Shown here: piece by piece, positions 57,700 through 64,000 of the stretch
Numbering within the stretch: position 1 is the first letter of the stretch
How the letters are laid out: each line of letters starts with the position of its first letter
Assembly: GCF_000245735.1 (NCBI RefSeq)
Contig: NZ_AHTH01000017.1
Coordinates: 29,305-93,304, forward strand
Origin: Alishewanella jeotgali KCTC 22429
GTDB taxonomy: Bacteria; Pseudomonadota; Gammaproteobacteria; Enterobacterales; Alteromonadaceae
Reading direction: 5' to 3'
Length of the DNA stretch: 64,000 bases
Notes under the pieces: model-generated
Seen by the model: the letters and a program-made list of their open reading frames with translations, nothing else
What the model was told of the DNA's origin: nothing
Database searches by the model: none
Program-made: the position numbers and the translations under genes

Positions 57700-57927
57700 G
57701 ATCGCCGTCAGAATGCTGACCGCTCAATGTTATGTCCCTAACAGTGTGAAGCGGAGTCCACCTAACTTAATTCATATCTGCTGCTCCAGTTCCCTTGGCA
57801 CAGTGATCTGCTACTTGTGGGCGTAGATTTGCACCATTTCCCCTGATTAGTCTGTTTACTCGGTCTTTGCTAAGCCGCTATCGCGAAATCTATTGGCTAT
57901 AGACTTGCCACTCAGGCAGGTTATAAT

Positions 57928-57942
57928 TGATATACTATAACA
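57928..57942. promoter_or_regulatory. Second candidate Zur box ahead of the decayed CobW gene
   Basis: TGATATA-C-TATAACA differs from the E. coli Zur core TGTTATA-N-TATAACA by one base in 14 arm positions. It lies 26 bases ahead of the ATG at 57969, almost the same distance as the first box from its gene. Confidence 0.72.
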
Positions 57943-57968
57943 TTGCAAAGCAACGCACAGGCTATTCC

Positions 57969-58760
57969 ATGACCACAGCATTACCTGTAACGGTGTTATC
58001 CGGTTTTCTCGGCGCCGGTAAAACCACCTTACTGAACCATATTCTGCATAACCGCGATGGTCTGCGTATTGCGGTGATCGTTAATGATATGAGTGAAATC
58101 AATATTGATGCCGCCCAGGTTAATAAAGAAGTCAGCCTGAACCGTGCCGAAGAAAAGCTGATCGAGATGAGCAATGGCTGTATTTGTTGCACCCTGCGCG
58201 AAGATTTATTACTGGAAATTGGCAAACTGGCGCAAGAGCGGCGTTTTGACTATCTGGTAATTGAATCGACCGGGATTTCCGAGCCACTGCCGATTGCCGA
58301 AACCTTTACCTTTGAACATGAAGACGGCAGGCGGCGCAGGCGCCAGGCTGGTTACAGGAGCTACGCGGTGAGCATACGCCAGAAACCGAAGAATATGGCA
58401 TCAGTAGCTTTAGTTTTGTCGCGCGGCGGCCGTTTCATCCCCAGCGCTTTTATGATTTTTTACACCAAGATTGGCCAACCGGCAAATTACTGCGCTCAAA
58501 AGGTTATTTTTGGTTAGCCAGTACCCCCGATTATGCCTGGCAATGGCATCAGGCCGGTGGCATTGCCCGCTATGGCATGGCCGGATTGTTCTGGCAAGCC
58601 GTGCCGCGCGACGAGTGGCCAGACGATGCCGAATCGCAGGCAGCGATTTTGGCGCAATTTCATGGTCCCTTTGGCGATTGCCGGCAGGAACTGGTGTTTA
58701 TTGGCCAGCAACTCGACCAGGCCGCTTTGCGACAGCAATTGCAGGATGCACCGGGTAAGG
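57969..58760 (+). pseudogene. Decayed CobW/ZigA-type zinc GTPase gene
   Basis: Two parts of one gene in different frames. Part one (57969 to about 58330) gives [31 protein letters not shown] and [19 protein letters not shown], an intact GTPase N-half. Part two (58340 to about 58756, another frame) gives [34 protein letters not shown] and GDCRQELVFIGQQLD, the CobW C-terminal domain. About 110 codons in between are missing and the junction shifts the frame, so translation from the ATG leaves the CobW sequence at once and stops at 58515. It is distinct from the intact CobW gene at 52.4 kb. Confidence 0.85.
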
Positions 58761-58943
58761 ACGACTTTATCGCCGATCTGGCGTTACAACAACGCCCGGG
58801 TGCAGCAGCTACAGCAGGCTGATGTCGCACTGCTTAAAGGCAGTGGCTGGGAAAATATGGCCACCTATGCCATTAGCCATCGCTCGCCGGCACTGGCTGA
58901 ACCACGCCTGCTACTGACACTGGATCCGGTTTGGCAAGACTGA
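58756..58943 (+). pseudogene. DUF1826 C-terminal remnant joined to the CobW remnant
   Basis: In a third frame the sequence gives VQQLQQADVALLKGSGWE, then AISHRSPALAEPRLLLTLDP and a stop at 58943. The ending LLKG-x-x-W-(n)-HRSPA-(n)-RLLLTLD matches DUF1826 as I remember it. DUF1826 genes commonly sit next to Zur-controlled CobW genes. Only the last 50-60 residues survive, fused directly to the CobW tail by a deletion. Confidence 0.6.
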
Positions 58944-59023
58944 GCGCGTTAACCTGATTTTCATGATCAACCTCGCTGAAAGCTCTATACTGGTCGTTCA
59001 CTTGACCAGATAGGCAGCGCAGC

Positions 59024-60631
59024 ATGTTTCTACGAAAGTTGGCAGTCTCGCTCTGTGTACTGCTAAGCATTATCCTGCTGCAGGCAGGCATGGCGTTTTG
59101 GGCGCAGCAAAATTCCGAGTTCCATACTGAACGCAACCGGGTTGCCAACCAGATGCTGGCCGAATTTATTTCGCTGAGGGCAGATAAACAGCGGCTAAAA
59201 GTCTGGCTGGCCGAATATCTGCTAACAGACGACGCCAATACCCAATTTCGCGATACCCTGTTCAACCGGATGCAGCAGCAACTGAGCACTTTGGAGCAGC
59301 TGGCCATTCGCGATCAGCTGTATCACAGTCAGGAAGCAGACTTACAACACACTATGCAACAGGTTAAGGTGATTTCACTGTTGCAAACCAATCTGCAAAC
59401 TCTGGAGCAGGCGCTGAAAACCCGCGAAATTGCCCGCTACAAAGATGATGCCGAACGTTGGACAGCGCTAATCAGTTTATTTGATAAAATCCAGGACACC
59501 GATTTGGCAGAATTGCTGCAACAAGCCATAGTCGGACAACGCCAGCGGGCCCAAAGCACCGAAAGCGATGCCCTGAGTGCAGTACAAAGTGTCAAACGCA
59601 CCACCATTTTAATTAGTCTGCTGGGGTTGGTACTGGCGATTATGCTGGGTTTTTATCTGGCGCGCGCGCTAAGCCGGCCGCTGCAATCGTTACTGGATGG
59701 CACGAAACAGCTGCAGCAGGGGCATTTTGAATACCGCATTGCTGAGCAGGGCCCGGGCGAATTTGCTGAACTGGCGCGCCAGTTTAATCTGATGTCCGGC
59801 TATATTGCGGACTATGCCAAACGCGAAAAGCAAAGCCAGCTGGCGGCCGAGCAACTGGTTGCCGAACGCACCAGTCAGTTACAGCAGGCCCTGGACCAGT
59901 TACATCAGGCCGAGTACCGGCAAAAGCAACTGCTGGCGGACATTAGCCATGAGCTGAGAACACCGGCGACCAGTATTCAGGGCGAGGCCGAAATCAGCTT
60001 ACGCGGTCAGCCGAAAAGCACCAGCGACTATCAGGACGCCTTTGGCCGGATCCTCAGTGCCAGTCAGCAACTTAGCCGCCGGATTGACGACTTACTGCTG
60101 CTGGCACGCGGTGAGGATCGCCTGCGTCAGGTACAGCTGCATACCAAACCGCTGGCACAGTTTATTCAGCAAAGTATCAGCACGATACAGCAATGGTTAC
60201 CCGCCGCTGTGCCACTGCATACTGATATTTCAGGTTGTACGGCCGACCCACTTTACCTGTTGGTCGATGACGAAAAGTTTTCTGCCGTGCTACGCATCAT
60301 AGTCGATAACGCCCGGCAATATGCCAAAGACATTCCGGCGCTGAATCTGAAATTCTGTGCTACTGAGACCGAGTTACAGCTGACGCTGGCGGATCAGGGT
60401 ATCGGGATCCAGCCGGATGAAATCGCCCAGGTCTTTGCCCGTCACTACCGCAGCGCTGCCGCCCGACAGGCCAGGCCGGATGGCCTGGGTATCGGCCTTT
60501 GTATTGCTAAAGATATTATGGAAGCTCATGATGGCAGTATCCGCCTGTCAGCGAACCAACCACGTGGTACCTGCGTAACGCTAACCTTACCGCTGTTTCC
60601 GGGAGTGAATGATGAAGATTCTGATCGTTGA
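59024..60631 (+). CDS. Membrane sensor histidine kinase
   Basis: 535 residues. One N-terminal membrane helix (about 5-28), a helical periplasmic domain (about 30-185), a second helix (about 190-212), a HAMP domain (about 213-265), a coiled coil and the kinase core: H-box DISHELRTPATSIQGEAEISL with phospho-accepting His near 309, N-box IIVDNARQY, DQGIGI and GLGIGLCIAKDI. It phosphorylates the response regulator encoded directly downstream, with which it overlaps by 20 bases. The signal sensed is unknown. Confidence 0.93.
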   Translation: MFLRKLAVSLCVLLSIILLQAGMAFWAQQNSEFHTERNRVANQMLAEFISLRADKQRLKVWLAEYLLTDDANTQFRDTLFNRMQQQLSTLEQLAIRDQLYHSQEADLQHTMQQVKVISLLQTNLQTLEQALKTREIARYKDDAERWTALISLFDKIQDTDLAELLQQAIVGQRQRAQSTESDALSAVQSVKRTTILISLLGLVLAIMLGFYLARALSRPLQSLLDGTKQLQQGHFEYRIAEQGPGEFAELARQFNLMSGYIADYAKREKQSQLAAEQLVAERTSQLQQALDQLHQAEYRQKQLLADISHELRTPATSIQGEAEISLRGQPKSTSDYQDAFGRILSASQQLSRRIDDLLLLARGEDRLRQVQLHTKPLAQFIQQSISTIQQWLPAAVPLHTDISGCTADPLYLLVDDEKFSAVLRIIVDNARQYAKDIPALNLKFCATETELQLTLADQGIGIQPDEIAQVFARHYRSAAARQARPDGLGIGLCIAKDIMEAHDGSIRLSANQPRGTCVTLTLPLFPGVNDEDSDR

Positions 60632-61286
60632 AGATGATGATAAGGTTGCCGCTTTTCTGGCCCGCGGCCTGAAGGCTGAGGGCTATCTGACGCAGGTAAT
60701 TACCAATGGTCGGGATGTGTTGGAGGCTGTACGTCAGTTCGAGCCGGATATTATCGTGCTGGATCGCATGCTGCCGCAGGTGGATGGCCTGACCCTGTGC
60801 CAGCAATTGCGCAGCCAGCAGGTTAATGCCCGCATCCTGATGCTATCGGCGTTATCGGAAGTTGAAGAGCGGGTAAAAGGTCTACGCTGTGGCGCAGATG
60901 ACTACCTCGGCAAGCCGTTTCATTTCGAGGAATTATTAGCCCGGATTGAAAGTCTGGCCAAACGGGGCTTAAGCCCGGTACAAAGCCGTCAGCTGCAGGT
61001 TGCCGATTTATTGTTAGATTTAGACACTATGCGGGTGCAGCGGGCTGGCCGTGATTTACTGCTTACCGCCAAAGAGCTGGCGATCCTGGAGCTGCTGATG
61101 GCCAATAGCGGTAAAGTTTACAGCCGCGAGCGGATCCTGACCAATGTTTGGGGGCTGAACGAAGATCCGCTGACCAATATCGTGGATGTGTATATGGCCC
61201 GGCTGCGCAAAAAAGTGGACGAGCACCATCCGCAAAAACTGTTACACACCCGGCGCGGTCTGGGCTATTGCCTGCAGGCCGAGTAA
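60612..61286 (+). CDS. OmpR-family response regulator
   Basis: 224 residues beginning MKILIVEDDDKVAAFLARGL. The receiver domain (about 1-118) has acidic D-D at 8-10, phospho-acceptor Asp in IIVLDRMLPQVDG near 50 and conserved Lys in DYLGKPFHFEELLAR. The C-terminal winged helix (about 127-223) ends TRRGLGYCLQ. The ATG at 60609 is equally possible. It is the partner of the upstream kinase; target genes are unknown. Confidence 0.95.
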   Translation: MKILIVEDDDKVAAFLARGLKAEGYLTQVITNGRDVLEAVRQFEPDIIVLDRMLPQVDGLTLCQQLRSQQVNARILMLSALSEVEERVKGLRCGADDYLGKPFHFEELLARIESLAKRGLSPVQSRQLQVADLLLDLDTMRVQRAGRDLLLTAKELAILELLMANSGKVYSRERILTNVWGLNEDPLTNIVDVYMARLRKKVDEHHPQKLLHTRRGLGYCLQAE

Positions 61287-61337
61287 ACCTTAGGGCGTGT
61301 TGACGTTTGCTGTCACGGGCGGTGGTCTTTTGGGACG

Positions 61338-61372
61338 AAAAAAGGCTGGTAAGCAGAGGCGCCTTACCAGCC
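61338..61372 (-). terminator. Intrinsic terminator of the small periplasmic protein gene
   Basis: GGCTGGTAAG and CTTACCAGCC are perfect 10-base arms at 61344-61372; on the minus strand TTTTTT follows. It lies 41 bases after that gene's stop and between convergent units. Confidence 0.88.
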
Positions 61373-61412
61373 AAAAGCCATGATGGGAACTCAGGAGGGG
61401 ATGTTGTTGCCT

Positions 61413-61967
61413 TTAGTTTGCGCTAAAAGGCAGGGAGGAATGATGTAACACGATCCGCAGCGCCCCCTGGTCATCTTTTTTAAAACCCCAGGTTTTGTCG
61501 ACAGTGGTCACCTCGCCGGCCGCATTGGTCAGCATCACATGCCCCATCGTCAACGCCAGATCGCCGTTAATGTGCACCGCCGCATTGCGGAACTGATAAC
61601 CTTGCCAGCCTTTCAGGGCAAAACCACTGTCATCAGCAAAGGCGCTGTTACCGCCGACAAAGTATGCCAGGGCGCCATCGTAGCTGGTGCGGAAAGTCTG
61701 CTCACCGCTGGCCAGCGTCGGTTTAAACAATACCGGGCCCAGGTTATAGCCATAAGCCGCATCCAGTACCTCGCGAGCCCGACTGGTCGCCTGGTCGCGA
61801 CCACCTTGCTGATAAGCCTGACTAATACTGATCAGCGCCTCACCCCAGGCCTGCTGTGCGGCCTGCAGTTCAGCGTCAGTAATGACGTTTTTATAACCGG
61901 GTGCTGCCTGCACTGCGGCGGCCAGTAAAAAACTGGCGGTAAAGAATGATAATTTTGCTATTTTCAT
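61413..61967 (-). CDS. Secreted SnoaL/NTF2-like protein
   Basis: 184 residues with a signal peptide ending at VQAAPG (about residue 22). The rest looks like a cone-fold NTF2-like domain: helical start, then strands with FVGGNSAFADDSGFALKGW, ALTMGHVMLTNAAGEVTTVDKTWGF and LRIVLHHSSLPF, whose ending is typical of SnoaL-like proteins. Database relatives are sometimes called phosphoribosyl-AMP cyclohydrolase, which the sequence does not support. Ligand and role are unknown. Confidence 0.65.
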   Translation of the reverse strand: MKIAKLSFFTASFLLAAAVQAAPGYKNVITDAELQAAQQAWGEALISISQAYQQGGRDQATSRAREVLDAAYGYNLGPVLFKPTLASGEQTFRTSYDGALAYFVGGNSAFADDSGFALKGWQGYQFRNAAVHINGDLALTMGHVMLTNAAGEVTTVDKTWGFKKDDQGALRIVLHHSSLPFSAN

Positions 61968-62178
61968 CGTTATACCCTTTTAATCAGGCCCGACTCCGCA
62001 GGCACCAAGTTTGTTGTTAACTGCTCTGCATATTAAAGCGCTGCGATGAACAAAACGGTCTGACTAAGATGAAAAAGCCACAGTGTTTAGATTAAATTAA
62101 CCTGAAAATCCAGCGGTGCTTGTGCAAATGAAACCCGGCAAAGGCTGACAACAACGTAGCCGTTGGGATAAAGCGCAA
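61968..62178. other. Gene-free stretch and 3' flank of the group II intron
   Basis: The left part is the promoter region of the small secreted protein gene. The right part is the target-site flank of the intron. On the minus strand, directly after the intron end, about 30 codons are open (FALYPNGYVVVSLCRVSFAQ and onward to a TAA near 62091), which may be the tail of an interrupted gene or chance. Confidence 0.4.
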
Positions 62179-62219
62179 ATCGGCATAGGGGCAGTCAGTG
62201 TAACTGACTGGCCCCTGCC

Positions 62220-62257
62220 ACACCACCCGGCATGCGGGTCCGCACCGGGCGGTTCGA
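62220..62257 (-). ncRNA. Group II intron domain V
   Basis: The minus strand folds into a 34-base-type hairpin: CCGCCCGGTGCGG with CCGCATGCCGGGTGG and a short internal ACC loop. Domain V carries the catalytic metal-binding triad of the ribozyme. It is followed directly by domain VI. Confidence 0.8.
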
Positions 62258-62267
62258 GAAGTTGAGG

Positions 62268-63629
62268 TCATGAGAGTCTTATAAGACCTTGTTTGTCAAA
62301 GTAGCTTATCGTCAGTACTGTATGGAGTAACATCTGGCTGTTTCGCCACCAACTTCGGTAGTTTCCGGCAATCCGCTTGGCGACATTTTCTGTGCCGCCA
62401 AGCTTGCGTACCATTTCATACGCGCGCTTGCCATGCCGCCACTGCTTTAGCTGAATAGCTCTCAGACGATGTCTTATCCATTCATCTAACCTTTGCCAGA
62501 TGTAGGGCGTTTGGGATAACCCGAAGTAGCCTTTCCAACCCAGCATATAGCGACGTAACCCAGCAATGACTTCACTTAGGCTGCGCCCTGTCTGTCGGCG
62601 TGTTAACTGCTTTACCCGTGTTTTGAAACGCATCAGTGCCGCTTCAGATACCGCGCGTTTAACCTCGCCTCTTCGGGTTCGCCACAGGCTGTACCCTAAG
62701 AATTTTCGGCCAAACACGCTGCCTACCGCACTTTTGCTTTCATTCACTTGCAAACGCAGTTTCGCATAAAGCCTGCGCAGCCACGCCATCACCCGCTCTC
62801 CCGCTTTCTGACTGCGGACATACACATTGCAGTCGTCTGCATAACGGGCGAACCGATAGCCGCGTTGCTCTAAGGCTTTATCAACCTCATCCAGTAGCAC
62901 ATTCGCCAACAACGGCGAGAGCGGTCCACCTTGTGGTGTGCCTTCTTGGCGCGTTATCACCACGCCATTAGCCATGATGCCGGCGTTCAGATAAGCCCGG
63001 ATAAGATGCAGTACGCTTTTATCGTCCAGCCGTTTGCTCAGTCGGTCCATCAGAATGTCATGGTTCACCCGGTCAAAGAACTTCGACAAGTCAACATCAA
63101 CGACTATCTGGTAGCCTTCCTGCACATAACGTTGCGCGGCTAATACCGCGCTCTGGGCCCGTCTGCCAGGTCTGAAGCCATAACTGTGCTCACTGAACTG
63201 TGGGTCCAGTTTCGGTTGCAGTACCTGAAGTAACGCTTGTTGGATGAGTCGGTCCGTCACCGTTGGGACACCCAGCTCGCGCTCGGTGCCATCACTCTTC
63301 GGGATACCGACCCGGCGTACCGGTTGTGGACGATAACTGCCGTTTAGCAGCTGCGCTTTGATAGCCGGCCACTGCACCTTAAGGTGCTCTGCCGTCTGTG
63401 CTATCGTCAGACCATCTACTCCGGCGCTACCTTTGTTCGCTTTAATGCGTTGCCACGCTAAGCGCATGTTCTCCCTCGCAAGCGCCTGCTCAAGCAAGCT
63501 TTGCCCTGTGTGTTTGAACTGTTGTTGCGGGAATACCGTTTCATCACGGGTAGGCATCAACAAGGCTTCACCTTGCTTTTGCTTACCTCGCTCCAACTCT
63601 TTGGACATCTGATGCATGACGTTATTCAT
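62268..63629 (-). CDS. ltrA: Group II intron reverse transcriptase/maturase
   Basis: About 453 residues. Reverse transcriptase blocks are all visible: NKGSAGVDG, YRPQPVRRVGIPKSDGTER, YGFRPGRRAQSAV, DVDLSKFFDRVNHD, GTPQGGPLSPLLANV and the catalytic ARYADDCNVYV (about 262-272). A maturase domain X follows (RRYMLGWKGYFGLSQTP). No HNH endonuclease domain is present at the C-terminus, so second-strand priming must use another route. The protein assists splicing and mobility of its host intron. The ATG at 63629 is chosen; a TTG two codons earlier is possible. No frameshift is seen, so the element may be active. Confidence 0.95.
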   Translation of the reverse strand: MNNVMHQMSKELERGKQKQGEALLMPTRDETVFPQQQFKHTGQSLLEQALARENMRLAWQRIKANKGSAGVDGLTIAQTAEHLKVQWPAIKAQLLNGSYRPQPVRRVGIPKSDGTERELGVPTVTDRLIQQALLQVLQPKLDPQFSEHSYGFRPGRRAQSAVLAAQRYVQEGYQIVVDVDLSKFFDRVNHDILMDRLSKRLDDKSVLHLIRAYLNAGIMANGVVITRQEGTPQGGPLSPLLANVLLDEVDKALEQRGYRFARYADDCNVYVRSQKAGERVMAWLRRLYAKLRLQVNESKSAVGSVFGRKFLGYSLWRTRRGEVKRAVSEAALMRFKTRVKQLTRRQTGRSLSEVIAGLRRYMLGWKGYFGLSQTPYIWQRLDEWIRHRLRAIQLKQWRHGKRAYEMVRKLGGTENVAKRIAGNYRSWWRNSQMLLHTVLTISYFDKQGLIRLS

Positions 63630-64000
63630 CAACAACGCGTTTCACACTCCTTCTCGTTCGGCCCTTCGTGTTATCCACTACTACGGCCTCTGCTGACTTC
63701 TCGCTCCGTATCACTACGTCGCCCTTTCAGGCATGAGGCGAGATCTCCCCAGGTAAGAACGCATTCCTTCACTGCACAACCGCCGGATTTACGTCACAAA
63801 GCTTTGGCTACAAGAGCTTCGCAGAATTATGCCTGCTCGCCCTGCTCAGTCACGCCTCATATCCGATTCTTGTTCATCGGCTCGCAGTTTCGCTCCACGC
63901 TTCCTCCCCACAGTCCGTCGCCGTTCTGCAGTTGCGCTTCACTTCATTCGCTGTAGCCAGCTTATGGGAGGACTTGCACCTCCAAGAATGCGCCCATGCT
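63630..64000 (-). ncRNA. Group II intron 5' RNA domains (I to IV start)
   Basis: About 370 bases ahead of the maturase show no sensible reading frame but repeated short complementary stretches (for example GGAGGTGCAAGTCCTCC near the end), as expected for intron domains I-IV. The forward frames here are chance. Individual domains cannot be assigned without folding. Confidence 0.7.

Larger units (their letters stand above)
62179..64000 (-). mobile_element. Group II intron, nearly complete (5' end just outside the window)
   Basis: A retrotransposing ribozyme on the minus strand. At the 3' end domain V is visible (62220-62257: GAACCGCCCGGTGCGGACC pairing with its partner CCGCATGCCGGGTGGT) and domain VI follows (about 62182-62218, GGCAGGGGCCAGTCAG paired with CTGACTGCCCC-TA-TGCC, leaving an unpaired A as branch point), ending CCGAT. 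The 5' region upstream of the maturase is structured noncoding RNA with GGTGCAAGTCC near 63970. The last window bases read AGCATGGGCGC, which fit the right arm of the usual GTGCGCCC start hairpin, so about 8 bases are missing. Confidence 0.88.

Noticed and set aside
57927..58517. 197-codon frame considered as an intact short CobW protein
   Set aside because: After about residue 120 it leaves the family sequence and continues out of frame through the CobW C-terminal domain, which is readable in another frame; it is a pseudogene.

Overview
The window looks like chromosome of a gammaproteobacterium of the Alteromonadales/Chromatiaceae type (Rheinheimera, Alishewanella or Arsukibacterium-like). 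The evidence is the intact dcw cell-wall cluster in classical order, the lpoA-yraN-diaA-dolP cluster, a KdkA-type Kdo kinase domain and large TonB receptors. The genus is an inference from gene content and style, not a computed placement.

Region by region. 1-10.4 kb (minus strand): mraZ-rsmH-ftsL-ftsI-murE-murF-mraY-murD-ftsW-murG, tightly overlapping, with four 10-bp-spaced MraZ-type operator repeats ahead of mraZ; murG runs off the left edge. 10.7-17.1 kb: a probable peptidoglycan-peptide scavenging locus made of an RpiR-type regulator, an L-Ala-D/L-Glu epimerase, a secreted NlpC/P60 endopeptidase and a 947-residue TonB receptor; one near-identical palindrome lies ahead of both the regulator and the NlpC/TonB divergent promoters. 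17.1-21.9 kb: RNase P RNA, rsmI, then lpoA-yraN-diaA-dolP. 22-31.9 kb: ordinary housekeeping and small-family genes (DUF599, thioesterase, recQ, cytochrome c, a 7TM-DISM protein without output domain, YkgJ-like, MDR oxidoreductase, DUF4862, DsbA-like lipoprotein, YhiN). 31.9-38.6 kb: a minus-strand surface-glycan operon with a WaaA-KdkA fusion, four glycosyltransferase-like genes and UDP-galactopyranose mutase, suggesting galactofuranose-containing LPS. 38.7-49.3 kb: peroxiredoxin, rsmJ, a Tag-like glycosylase, a lipoprotein, prlC, glutathione reductase, a PAS-GGDEF protein and a pitrilysin.

49.5-58.9 kb is the most interesting stretch: a zinc-starvation (Zur-type) island. A ZnuD-like receptor diverges from a plus-strand operon around a perfect 17-bp palindrome. 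The operon starts with a 71-residue ORF that looks like FolE2 with its middle deleted, followed by a two-cysteine DksA2, a CobW GTPase, a dihydroorotase with Gln in place of the first metal His, and an M28 peptidase. After a ParDE-like toxin-antitoxin pair lies a second Zur-box-like site followed by a decayed CobW gene fused to a DUF1826 tail. Together these suggest repeated erosion of zinc-sparing genes.

59-64 kb: a two-component system, a small periplasmic protein and a group II intron with its maturase, whose 5' end appears to lie only a few bases past the right edge.
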